The position numbers were made by a program, and so were the translations under genes. This document shows positions 1 through 11,800 of a DNA stretch of 57,845 bases, piece by piece. The stretch comes from Symsagittifera roscoffensis (taxonomy: Eukaryota > Xenacoelomorpha > Acoela > Convolutidae), in assembly GCF_963678635.1 (NCBI RefSeq), contig NC_087068.1, positions 14,578,027 to 14,635,871 on the forward strand. The letters are read 5' to 3'. The notes under the pieces are model-generated. The model searched no databases, was not told the DNA's origin, and saw only the letters and a list, made by a program, of their open reading frames with translations. Position 1 is the stretch's first letter. Every line of letters starts with the position of its first letter.

Positions 1-339
1 GAGACTGATTTCTTAATTTTAATCCAATTCTTACGTTAGTCTAGATATTATGACTTGTAGTTTTGCAGCTTTTCACCTAATTCAATCGCCCTTTAATAAA
101 AATACAACAAAATTTTAGGCGAAAAATTCAAAATTTTCTTATCTTTTTGAGAAATAATTTTTAATCTATTTATATATTTAAATGCGGACTTCACTATTTC
201 GCCATGTTTAAGCTTTTTCAACGTATTTTTTTTTTTGCATGGTTAAGCTATATCGTATATTGCAATGGTTAAGAATTTTGTTCCGATTTTCCAATTTAAT
301 TTTATTGGTTATTTTACCGAGTTTAAATTAAGCAGCCCA

Positions 340-1720
340 ATATTGAATTAGGGGTTGCGAATTTGGTCTCCAATTTTGAATGCCCGAATCATTTTAGTTT
401 ACGAGATAAGAAGATTTTTGCGATTTTTTCAAAAATTTTCAGAAATTTCAAATAACAAAAAAATTTACAAAACTTGAAGTTCCCAACCCTGTAGTTGGGT
501 ACTGTCATAGTACTATCAATGACTGCGAGTCTTGCCTCCAAATATATGACTGCTCAAATCCTTGTGGTTTTCGAGATATGTTTTTTGTGATTTTTTCAAA
601 AAGTTTCAGAAAAGTTAAATTATTATTATTTTTTTAAAATCTGAAATTCCCTACCCTGTAGTTGGGTACTGTCAGAGTACTATCAATGATTGCGAATCTT
701 GCCTCCAAATATGAATGCTCAATTCTTTGTAGTTTTCGAGATGTGACGTTTTTTGCGATTTTTTCAAAAAAATTTCAGAAAATTTTAATGAATTATTTTT
801 AAAAATTTGAAATTCGCAAATTGTACTTGGGTGTTGTCAGAATACTCTAAGGAATTATAAATCTTGTCTCCAAATATGACTATTCAAATTCTAGTAGTTT
901 TCGAGATATGACGTTTTTCGTGATTTGTGCAACAATTTTCTGAAACTTAAATTATTATTATATTTTAAAAATCTGAAATTCCCAACCCTGTACTTAGGTC
1001 CTCTCAGAGTACTCTCAGGGATTGCGCATCTTGCCTCCAAATATGACTGCTCAATTCTTTGTAGTTTTCGAGATGTGACGTTTTTTGTGATTTTTTCAAA
1101 ATTTTCAGAAAGCTTAAACTAATTGTTTTTCAAAATTTGAAATTCCCAACGCTATAATCCGGTGTTGTCAGGGTACTCTAAAGAGTTGCAAATCTTGCCA
1201 CATGCGACTGCTAAACGCGACTGCTCAAATGCTTTTAGTTTCCGAGATGTGACGTTTTTTGATTTTTTCAAAATTTCTCAAAGAACTTATCTACAAAGAA
1301 ATTTAAAAAATTTGAAACTACCAACTCGATGAAAATACAACCTTATTGTCAACGTACACCTTGGCGTCTCAAATCTTGCCTCTCAATATGAATGCTCAAA
1401 ACTTTAAAGTTTCCGAGATGAGGTGTTTTTTTTCAATTTTTTTTTCGGGAAACTTAGGTTTTAAAAAGTTCGCAAAGTTTTGAACTCCTAACCCTATAGT
1501 AGGGTGCTCTCAGGGACCCTCGGTGGTTACAAATGTGGCCTCCAAATTTCTGCAGAGGCCCATTAAGTTTTCGAGATGACGCTTTTAAAATGGGAATTAA
1601 AAAAAATTAAAAAGTTCGAAATTACCAACCCTGTAATTGGGTGCAGTTAGAGTACACTAAAAGTTTGCAGATGTTGTTTCCAATATATGCGGTTTTTCAT
1701 GAGTTGTCGAAAACTTTCGA
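340..1720 (+). repeat. Tandem repeat, about 166-bp period, upstream of ECM29
   Basis: The block gaaattcccaaccctg(t)a with following gggt(a/g)ctgtcagagtact recurs at about 478, 641, 808, 974, 1137, 1312, 1483 and 1619. Each is followed by tcttgcctccaaatatgact, then ttttcgagatatgacg and a T/A-rich stretch. Spacing is 163-175 bp apart from a shorter last unit. Eight or so degenerate units; the outer units decay most. Confidence 0.9.
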
Positions 1721-2160
1721 AGCAGCGGAGGTGCGTTAAACGCTAGTTTTTTTTAAAAATCCTTGTGGTACTTCCTACTAGTTCTGTGCTACTTGCTCCG
1801 AAACTGGCTATCCTTGTTTAAATGTGAATATCCGGTTGCTTCCAAAGTAGCACAGTGTTCAGACTGTATTTAAAATTTACTTGATCATTGGGACTTTAAA
1901 AAATTGAATCAATTTGCTTGACATTTGAAAATGTTTTTTTTTAAATTTTACATGGCAGTTCAATTTCCAATTCAAAACAGGCATATGTTAAATTTGACCC
2001 CATCTGATATTTTTGATTGGTTGGAACAATAAATAGTAAAAATGGTATTCACGTCTAATTAATTTGTTGAGCAGTACAATTATTATGACTCAATAACTGA
2101 AAAACGAAGTTATGTTTTTGAAACTGTTCTTTATCTGAATCAAGGTTAATTTAAAATCGA
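1720..2160. other. Upstream AT-rich non-coding stretch
   Basis: No coding, RNA or repeat signal recognised. The same holds for 1-340. Confidence 0.5.
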
Positions 2161-3080
2161 ACTCACACTGGAAAATTTGTTCCGATCTTTGATGAACGTA
2201 GCTCAGACTCTTCCATAGGTCGCGATGATTTTTTTGTTCGTTTTAATTTCGGGAAAAGTCTGATAATTTCTTCAGGCTGAAATTTACTTTTTCGCGGTTT
2301 GATTTTTTTCTTTAGTTCACGTCATTTCCTTCGTTAAAAAGAAAGGCGAACTTCACTATCGAACAGCTAAAGTCTAAAGGTCACGAAAAATGGTGATCGA
2401 CTTCTAATTTCGAACGTGGATTTTTAATTTCAGATTTCTCAGCGGAATAGAGATATAACCTACCGATCCAGTTTTCTGAAATTGAGTTAACCTTATCAAA
2501 AAATTAACACTCATAAATTCTCATAAACCAATCATTATATAGGTCTTGCTGATTTCTTTTTCAGTAAAAAGTCGTAAAATTTGTTCACGTTCAATTTTGA
2601 TTTTTCGTGGTTTGACTTGTGATTGCTTTTTAAGTTCAGTTCATTTCCTTTGTTCCAAGGTAGGAAAATTCTACTATCGAACAGCAAAAGTGTAAAGGTC
2701 ACGAAAAACGTGATCGACTTCTAATTAGACAATGGAATTTAATATTTAAAATTCCCAGCGAAAGAAAAACTTTGTTTATTGGTCTAGTTTTCTCAAATTG
2801 GGTTAATATTATCATAAAAAATGGCAATCGTAAATTTTTCTAGAAATTACAAGAGCTTTAAGTTCATTTGGTTGTTTCTTGGAAATTCGAAAATTGCGAT
2901 TTTTTCAAATACAAAACAAGTCAGTCTTTTTGTCTGTTTACTTGCGCTCATTAACTCTTCCAACGGTATGTTGACTTTGTTTTTTGTGACGAGACAGCAG
3001 CCGACTATACTTGTTATTTTTAGTTGTTTTATCTGCTACTTGAACGGAAACTGGCTGCACTTAGTATTTGATGTGTTTGG
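2160..3080 (+). repeat. Dispersed repeat family D1, two degenerate copies
   Basis: Two tandem, diverged copies (about 2160-2520 and 2530-3080) of the family from which the intron 13 array derives. Shared landmarks are gaacgtag..agactct, ttttcgcggtttga, actatcgaacagcaaaagt, gtaaaggtcacgaaaaacgt, gatcgacttctaatt and tccagttttctcaaattg. Confidence 0.82.
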
Positions 3081-3720
3081 TTTATGTTAATTGTCTCTTG
3101 CATTTTGCCCAATATGTTGGATTGGGAGCTGGATTTTTATCTTATACTTAGGTTATGTTCCGTTTAAAATTGATAATGCCAAACCATAGTTAGGCACCGG
3201 AAAAAGAGGCTCCAAGAAATTAATTTTCTAGAGATTAGCTAAAATTTTGCGTAATGTCTGGTGCTTAACTTAAACTTGTATCGAGCTGCTACTAAATTGT
3301 TCGAGCGTGATAGCGCGAGATCTATGCACTAGTTGCGAGATTACCTTTTAAATGTTGAGATGGTATAATTAACCACATAACTTGATTTTAAAACAAGAAT
3401 TTCAAAATGAGTCGAACGTTTTCCCAAAGATTCTCTAGCTGATAATCCTTCAAGAAGCCTGGTATACTGGCTCAATTAAGTTTGCGGTAACTTTTCAGTT
3501 TTTTTCTGACTCCAGCTTCGTCCTATTAGGAACAATAAAGACAAAACTGATAATTAGACCTTAGAATTGTTTTGTTTTACGAGTAATTTTGTGGTAAAGT
3601 AGTTTTTTGTGTTCGGGTGTGTTTTAGTTTTTTTCTTTGTTTTTCACGCCAAATCAGTTATCACAAAGAATCACCGGAAATTTTTCCATCTAATCTAAAA
3701 ATTTTCCCAGTGTCGAGAAA
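3080..3720. other. Upstream non-coding stretch
   Basis: AT-rich sequence with no recognised gene, RNA or repeat. Confidence 0.5.
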
Positions 3721-4090
3721 AACAGGTTTGAAATGTTTGGTTTTTCGTCCAATTTGGAGGTAGCGAGCATGCTTACAATAGTTTATTTTTATAGCATAAA
3801 AGCGTACAACTGCTTAATTTAAGCGGAAAAATTTAGTTTTATCCAACTAGAGCTCGTTTTAAGAGTATTTTAGCGCTTTTTTGAAACAAAAACGTCAAAA
3901 ATTCAAAAAACTGTAACAAAAATTTGAAATTTTTTTTTTGAAAATTTTGTTGATTTTTTTTCTAGTCATTTTTCTACATTTTTTTCCAATTTATTTATTT
4001 TACTATGACTGTCGATTATGCCTGAGCTCTAGTTTTTCGTTCAGATCCTTTTATCGCATCACGTAAAAAAAACTACTATAATTTAAAAAA
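3720..4090 (+). repeat. Dispersed repeat R2 (inverted partner at 21640-21990)
   Basis: Landmarks gcgagcatgcttacaatag, ttatttttatagcata and gagctctagtttttcgttca match the reverse complement of 21640-21990 at many positions. Family identity unknown; no coding potential seen. Confidence 0.72.
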
Positions 4091-4700
4091 ATGTGTTGTA
4101 TTGTTTAAGACTATGGTCGGAACAATCTGTGCCACTTGTACAGCAACTGGGATCAATCAAATTTTAATTTTCAGCTGATTAAAGGCTTCTTTCAATTTCT
4201 CTGCAACCAATTCAGGCGCAGGGCTATTACTTTGACATGCGAGGAATGAAACTTTTAATTAGAATCGGATCAAATATTTTTTTTCCTAGGCTTTGTACTC
4301 GAAACTGGTTGGAGAGGCGTTCTTGTTGCTTTAAGATCCTAAAGAGTTTGAGTTAATGTAGCCTAGCTTTCTTTGAAAAGCTACGGATCTTGACAACCCG
4401 CTCATAGAGCTTAATCTTGCCTTGAGGAGGTCTGATAAAGTACTGAGTTCGTATGTGCTCATTGTCTTAAAATTTTCAAACTAGTTACTTGAATACTTAA
4501 TTACTTTTCAAATCTTTCTTATGTCGAGAAACATGTATGTGAGGTATGTCTGAGAATTTTTACTTAAATTATTGGGGGAAAAGTAAAAACTGTGCAAAAA
4601 ATCGAAACCAAAAACTGTTTTCTGCAAAAAAGGTAGTCTGTATTGAATTATCATAACGTAATGCCAATTTGAAGGTTCAACAAAAATTTTTGCTGTATTT
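4090..4700. other. Upstream non-coding stretch
   Basis: No recognised feature. The ECM29 promoter could lie in this interval or in 4748-5568; I saw no convincing TATA or initiator that I could defend. Confidence 0.4.
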
Positions 4701-5080
4701 TGGCATGCTATTAATCAGAATTGATCCGAAGTTGCAGTTCCCCTGATAATTTTGAACATCCCTCCCCCACAATGAATAACGCCCTTTTGTCCAAAAAAAG
4801 GCCCAAGAACCCCGGAAATATGTGACCCACGCGAATTAAAAACTCAATTTGTGTCAAAGATTGAGCCCTATATGTCAAAAGCCAAAAAAAAATGTAGGTT
4901 AAAAGGTGATACAAACGTGGAGAAAGTATTTTTACGTGTGTCATTGGCTCAAAACAAAAAGTTGTAATCAAATTAAAAGGAATCAAACTAAAAAATCACC
5001 TTTATGGCCAACTTAGCAAAACTGAAGACCTCGTCTCACAGAAGAGTTTTAGTTGTTCGAAAAGATTCCCTGACGTGGTA
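4700..5080 (+). repeat. Dispersed repeat R3 (partners at 6931-7270 and 56205-56330)
   Basis: The segment atcagaattgatccgaagtt ... gaacatccc ... aatgaataacgcc ... aaaaaaaggcccaa is found again, diverged, at 56205-56330 (tcaaaattgatccgaaatgc ... aatgaaaaatgcc ... aaaaaaagtccaa). The left edge of the 2.18-kb tandem duplication (4748) falls inside this repeat. Confidence 0.7.
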
Positions 5081-5576
5081 TATCGGATATGCATCCTCAG
5101 AAATTAGATTATGCCTGTGGAAAAAAACAGCTCATAAAATAGTTTATAACAGTGTCCATGTTTAACCGACGAAATATCTGAAAGCTAGTCTGCTTTTACA
5201 CTGGCACAGATTGCTATGTATAAACTATCTGCAATTCAGTTTAACATATCTAATATATTATTGAAACAAGTGTATTTTTTCGGTCAGTTTTTTACATGTC
5301 AAATATTTTCAATGTGGAGAAATTGTCTAAGCCGTTTATTGGAAACAAGTCAAAATATATTGAATGTAATCTAAATTAAATCAAGTTCCCTAGAAATTGA
5401 ATTTCAGTGTTTGTATCGGAAAAAGTATTTTTTTCTCGTACATATTCATACAAAATGCACGAAATTTAGCCTTTTGAAGAGTTTAGTTGCTGCAACTTAC
5501 TTCATAATATCTGCAAATTTATTTAAAAATCTCCTTAAATTGAAAAAATTGAGTATTCGGTTTTCCAGAAGTTGCA

Positions 5577-5804
5577 ATGAGCGAAATCGATAGTGTTAAT
5601 ATAGCTGCAACTTCCAATAGCCAGTCGGCTGACCAGCAGATTACCTCCCAGTTGACCCCTAGGCTGGACAGTGGGTTGGTAGACAGGATAGGGTTTGTGT
5701 TGGCTGCCTGCGAGACTGATGAACAACTTGAAAATGCGGTGAACAAGTATTTGCTCACTCTGCTGGTCAATGTGTCGACCGAGGAGGTGGATACAAGAAC
5801 CAAA
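5577..5804 (+). CDS. ECPAS: ECM29 coding exon 1 (functional copy)
   Basis: Residues 1-76. ATG at 5577 opens a 76-codon exon ending ...DTRTK at a GTGAGT donor (5805), phase 0. After a polar, Ser/Gln-rich leader of about 30 residues, the segment [20 protein letters not shown] matches the start of the conserved ECM29 N-terminal domain. An acceptor-like TTTTCCAG lies only 8 nt upstream of the ATG (AG at 5567-5568), so the 5' UTR is probably split by an intron or supplied by trans-splicing. A second copy lies at 7757-7984. Confidence 0.88.
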
Positions 5805-8800
5805 GTGAGTACAAGTTTCTGAGCCATAGCCAGTCGATTTTAAACCCGAAATGAAATACTGGAACGAACGTCTGGCTTTCTTCTAATTTATTTTTCTATT
5901 TTCTTTTGATCTTCGAACTTGCTTAATATGGGAGCTTGATCTTCGAACTTGAAATATGGGAGCTTATGAATCTCGCAAATGTTTTTTCACTTATGAAACT
6001 CACTAATTATGGGGGCTATAGGAATTATATGTTCACTTTTCATTTTGTTGGACGACTTTTCAGTGAAAACAGAGCCGGAACAGCGATATTTCCTGTGCAA
6101 CTTTTATTTTGATTTTTATCTTAATGTCGTTCTGGTTCAACTTTCCAGGAGTGGATTTGAGGAGTGGGGAGGCGGGGGATCCCAGAAATGCGACACTTCA
6201 ACTGCTAAAAGAGCCCCTCCCTAGGAAAATTCTAAATCCGCCCTTGCAAGTCCTGATGAAGTTTTGTTACTGTTCTAGGTGATGGAGATTCTAGTGCATG
6301 TGAACAAACGCATCAAATCTCATACCGGTGTGTCCATACCAGTGAGGCAACTCATCTCTCAATTTCAACATACAAGTGCCACGCTATTTTTCAAGGTTAT
6401 CATAAAGACTCTTTTCGTTTGAAGATATCTGAGTTTTCTTAAATATATCTAAAAATTATCTATCTATTCAGTATTTAACGCATTTCACCTGACACATGTG
6501 TTATAATGCAAATAAATTAAGGCGCGCTATTTTAGAACTGCAGTCGGGCGCAACGTTATAGAAATTGCTGTCACCAAAAAAAAATTTTAAGTCAACGCTC
6601 CAGAAAAAAATCAGCCGATTTAACTTCAAGGTCAAATGCTACCTCCAAAAAAAATCAGCCCGATTTAACTGCAAGGTCAAAAACACCTGCCAGTCAAATA
6701 CTACCTGCCTCGTCGAAGTATTTAGTGAACATTTTCATTTCGAAGATCGGCGAGCGAGCTTAAAACATTATCCTTTTTTGTTGTAGAATAGCCAAAACCT
6801 ACTTTGAGTGCTGTGCAATTTTTTCAAACAAGCCGTTTGATTAAGATATGGAAGCTGAGCTCAAATTCAAGTTTTTTGTTAACACGTGAACTCCGAAATT
6901 TTTTTTGAACCGATATGCGCTACGAAAGACAATTTTGAACATCCCTCCCCCGCAGTGAATAACGCCTTTTTGTCCATAAAAAGGCCCAACAACCCCGGAA
7001 GTATGTGACCCACGCGAATTAAAAACTCAATTTGTGTCAAAGTGTGAGCCCTATATCTGAAAAGGCAAAAAAATTGCAGGTTAAAAGGTAGCACACGTGG
7101 AGAAAGTATTTTTACGTGTCATTGGCTCAAAACAAAAAGTTGTAATCAAATTAAAAGGAATCAAACTAAAAAATCACCTTTATGGCCAACTTAGCAAAAC
7201 TGAAGACCTCGTCTCACAGAAGAGTTTTAGTTGTTCGAAAAGATTCCCTGACGTGGTATATCGGATATGCATCCTCAGAAATTAGATTATGCCTGTGGAA
7301 AAAAAACAGCTCATAAAATAGTTTATAACAGTGTCCATGTTTAACCGACGAAATATCTGAAAGCTAGTCTGCTTTTACACTGGCACAGATTGCTATGTAT
7401 AAACTATCTGCAATTCAGTTCAACATATCTAATAAATTATTGAAACAAGTGTCATTTTTCGGTCAGTTTTTTTTACATGTCGAATATTTTCAATGTGGAG
7501 AAATTGACTAAGCCGTTTATTGGAAACAAGTCAAAATATATTGAATGTAATCTAAATTAAATCAAGTTCCCTAGAAATTGAATTTCAGTGTTTGTATCGG
7601 AAAAGTTTTTTTTTCTCGTACATATTCATACAAAATGCACGAAATTTAGCCTTTTGAAGAGTTTAGTTGCTGCAACTTACTTCATAATATCTGCAAATTT
7701 ATTTAAAAATCTCCTTAAGTTGAAAAAATTGAGTAATCGGTTTTCCAGAAGTTGCAATGAGCGAAATCGATAGTGTTAATATAGCTGCAACTTCCAATAG
7801 CCAGTCGGCTGACCAGCAGATTACCTCCCAGTTGACCCCTAGGCTGGACAGTGGGTTGGTAGACAGGATAGGGTTTGTGTTGGCTGCCTGCGAGACTGAT
7901 GAAAAACTTGAAAATGCGGTGAACAAGTATTTGCTCACTCTGCTGGTCAATGTGTCGACCGAGGAGGTGGATACAAGAACCAAATTGAGTACAAGTTTCT
8001 GAGCCATAGCCAGTCGATATTAAACCCGAAATGAAATACTGGAACGAACGTCTGGCTTTCTTCTAATTTATTTTTCTATTTTCTTTTGATCTTCGAACTT
8101 GCTTAATATGGGAGCTTGATCTTCGAACTTGAAATATGGGAGCTTATGAATCTCGCAAATATTTTTTCACTTATGAAACTCACTAATTATGGGGGCTATA
8201 GGAATTATATGTTCACTTTTCATTTTGTTGGACGACTTTTCAGTGAAAACAGAGCCGGAACAGCGATATTTCCTGTGCAACTTTTATTTTGATTTTTATC
8301 TTAATGTCGTTCTGGTTCAACTTTCCAGGAGTGGATTTGAGGAGTAGGGAGGCGGGGGATGCCAGAAATGCGACACTTCAACTGCTAAAAGAGCCCCTCC
8401 TTAGGAAAATTCTAAATCCGCCCTTGCAAGTCCTGATGAAGTTTTGTTACTGTTCTAGGTGATGGAGATTCTAGTACATGTGAACAAACGCATCAAATCT
8501 CATACCGGTGTGTCCATACCAGTGAGGCAACTCATCTCTCAATTTCAACATACAAGTGCCACGCTATTTTTCAAGGTTATCATAAAGACTCTTTTCGTTT
8601 GAAGATATCTGAGTTTTCTTAAATATATCTAAAAATTATCTATCTATTCAGTATTTAACGCATTTCACCTGACACATGTGTTATAATGCAAATAAATTAA
8701 GGCGCGCTATTTTAGAACTGCAGTCGGGCGCAACGTTATAGAAATTGCTGTCACCAAAAATTTTTTTAAGTCAACGCTCCAGAAAAAAATCAGCCGATTT

Positions 8801-11800
8801 AACTTCAAGGTCAAATACTACCTCCAAAAAAAATCAGCCCGATTTAACTGCAAGGTGAAAAACACCTGCCATTCAAATACTACCTGCCTCGTCGAAGTAT
8901 TTAGTGAACATTTTCATTTCGAAGATCGGCGAGCGAGCTTAAAACATTATCCTTGTTTTTGTTATAGAATAGCCAAAACCTACTTTGAGTGCTGTGCAAT
9001 TTTTTCAAACAAGCCGTTTGATTAAGATATGGAAGCTGAGCTCAAATTCAAGTTTTTTGTTAACACGTGAACTCCGAAATTTTTTTTGAACCGATACGCG
9101 CTACGAAAGAATGATGCAAATTTTCGAATTTTAATCCCTTAATCTTAATGGTCAGAAGAACTCTGGGAACCGATGCACGTTATTTTTAACTTTTAATTTT
9201 TGAAGGTCATCGCTTGATGAGTTTGTTTGGAAAACCGTAAAAAATTGCAAACCGATAAGCAGTATAAAAAAACACAAGATTTTAAAAAATTTAATCGCCT
9301 AAGAAGTGTTTTTGCGAATCGATTCAAACTATAAATAAATTTTAATAAATATCACAAGTTTCATCGCCTGAATGGCGTTTTTAGAAAAAATTTCTAGATG
9401 TTAGCTAATTCAAACAAGAACTTGAGAGATTCAAAAACATGTCATCGCTTAAATACCTTGCTTTGAAACAATTTTATTCGGAGCGAACAAATTCAAACTA
9501 TTAAAAGTTAGATTATTTTGAAAATTTCATCGCTTAAAATCTTGCTTGAATAAAATAAAACTTGCCTCATTTTTTGCGAAGCGATTCACAGAGTCAATCA
9601 ATTTGAAACTTTTTGAGCGCGATCCCGTGATGAGCTTGCTTGAAAATTTTTCAAATTTGGCTAATGAAAAAATTTTGCGCCATGAAAACTTAATTAGTCA
9701 TTTCAAAGTTTATTAGCTTGATTGGTGAAAGTTGAATTATTGATAAAAAAATACTGGAATATGAAAAAAAATCTATTTTTTCCTTAAATTATTTTTTACT
9801 GGATGCTAACGGCCTATGACATAGGTTGCGTTTACCTGACAATTTTAGTCTTGAATTATAGTTTTGATTGCGATATTTGCACTAGCGAACTCAAGTGAGC
9901 GTTAGTGTTATACTACGACTATTATTTTTTCTAACCTAAGTCGCAAATTTTGGTGCCACGCTTGAGGCACCTTTACCGTTTTTTGATAGAATGTGCTTTG
10001 ACATTCGAATAGTAATAAGTTAACACAGTTGAGGCCTTTTAAATTCATCAAATGAACCAAAAAAACTATTTGTTTCAAAGAACATAACAATAATAAAAAC
10101 TCGTTTTTTTCAACTCAATATATCTCGCAATTTTTTGAAATGAATAATTCATAAATAATGTGGCTTTATGCTTTTCAATTTATTAAATTCAAAATTAGTG
10201 TGCCTTCAGTTTGTTATATTCCAAAGTATTACTTGCAAAATTGTGTCTATTATGTTTTTGGTGCATAGCATTGGCCATTTGCTAGCATATGTAGCTGCTT
10301 TGTTTGTTACTGGTGTTTGCCAGTTTTTAAGCGTTCGTGGCAAAGAGGGCAGGGCGTGAGACTCAATTCTCGAGGTCGCAGGTTCGGAGCCGATGCGTAG
10401 CAAAGTTATACTAATTCGAGGCTTATCTCTATCTTTTATTATTTCACTTTACAAAGCTGCTGTTCTGTCGTGTTCTCGTCGCGCAGCTTCTAGTGTTTGC
10501 GAAGTGCAGCTTTGCCTCTGTGTTAAAGTTTTTTACAAACCAATTCTATGTTCGACGATCTGCTTTGATATAAAGGGTGTGAATCGAAAAAAAAATGATA
10601 GAGAAAAGATAATTCAATCAGGCAAAAATGTAATCATATTATTTTGTTTAGAATTTTGCAATAGTCTACATCAAAATGGGTTTCCATCGTCTCTCATATC
10701 CTGAAAAAGTGTGCCTGATGCCAGATCTACTCAAATGTCTCAATAATCAACAATTAAGCCACAAATGGGCTTTGATGACGCTTTTTGTATCTGTATTCGG
10801 AGACGCCAGCTTCGAGCCACAAGTCAAAATCAGTCCTGTGAAAGAACCGAAAAGTGATTTTCAAGCAGTCTTGACATATTTAATGGAGGTTATTATGAGA
10901 TAAGAAAGAATTTGGTATGCATGAAAGTGACTCTTTTTCTGGAGTTCAGGGATAGAATATATTTTCGAATCGAAGTAAGAAAGATTTTTTGTATCATCAA
11001 CAACCGTATGAAAACGTAGCTTTCGTTTTTGCACTATTTTTTGCTTGCGACTTCCCAAATCAGCTCATTAAATTTTTGTCATATTAAGAGGATGAATACA
11101 CAAAATTCAGGAACAAGTGTATTTTGTGGTTAATGTTCGACAAATCAATAAAAAAGTGGCTAATTTTGCCGAAGTTTTTGTAAAACATTACCTAGATTAT
11201 AATTATGTACTTTTTGGTGGCAATTTAAGTCTGCTTGAAATTAGCGGTCGAGTCTCAAATTGATCCAAGCAACGTGCTGAATGAGCACATAGTCAAAACT
11301 ATGACAATGGAAACTCTTCGTTTTGTGACCCAGTTCTTTACTGATGTTCTCTTGTTGCCTTATGTCAGAAATCCGGATCAGGATAATATACCGGGAGGAT
11401 ATTCAAAGAACTCTTTCAAAGATGTTTGCCAGAATTTAGATACGACTTTCACCGAAGCTTATTTGGAAAAGGTGAGCGTTGCAAAGTTTTAACACTCGAA
11501 GTGTTCTAGTTTTTTTTCTGCTCTTTCAAGCATAGCTTTGGCTGCGCTCGTTTATATTATTTTTTCACAGTTTGACTTTTGGGACTTTGTTTTGAGTTTA
11601 TGACAAGTGAAATGTGCTCAAAATCTTTCTCTTACTCCTAGTTTCAAAAGCAGCAGATTTCAAGTAGAAACAAAAAGTTTCAAGCGGTAACAAAAATATT
11701 TCTTAGGCCAAATTTTTAAAATCATCCTTTTGTAACTACCAAGAGGGATTTTTAAGTAGATTTTAGGTTTGAAATAAATTGCGATGCCTGCCTTTCGTTC

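Larger units (their letters stand above)
4748..9111 (+). repeat. 2.18-kb direct tandem duplication (4748-6930 and 6931-9111)
   Basis: The two halves align over their whole length with scattered substitutions and small indels. They carry the upstream non-coding region, exon 1, intron 1, exon 2 and part of intron 2. The internal junction is visible where ...ctacgaaagac (ending 6930) is followed directly by aattttgaacatccct, which also occurs at 4748. The right copy runs out at ...ctacgaaaga (about 9110). Divergence looks like a percent or so, older than the other duplication in this gene. Confidence 0.92.

Noticed and set aside
7757-8002. 81-codon frame starting at 7757 as a separate small gene
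   Set aside because: It is the duplicated ECM29 exon 1 read through a lost donor.
10168-10403. Overlapping open frames on both strands in intron 2
   Set aside because: They lie in the SINE-like repeat and show no protein family signal.
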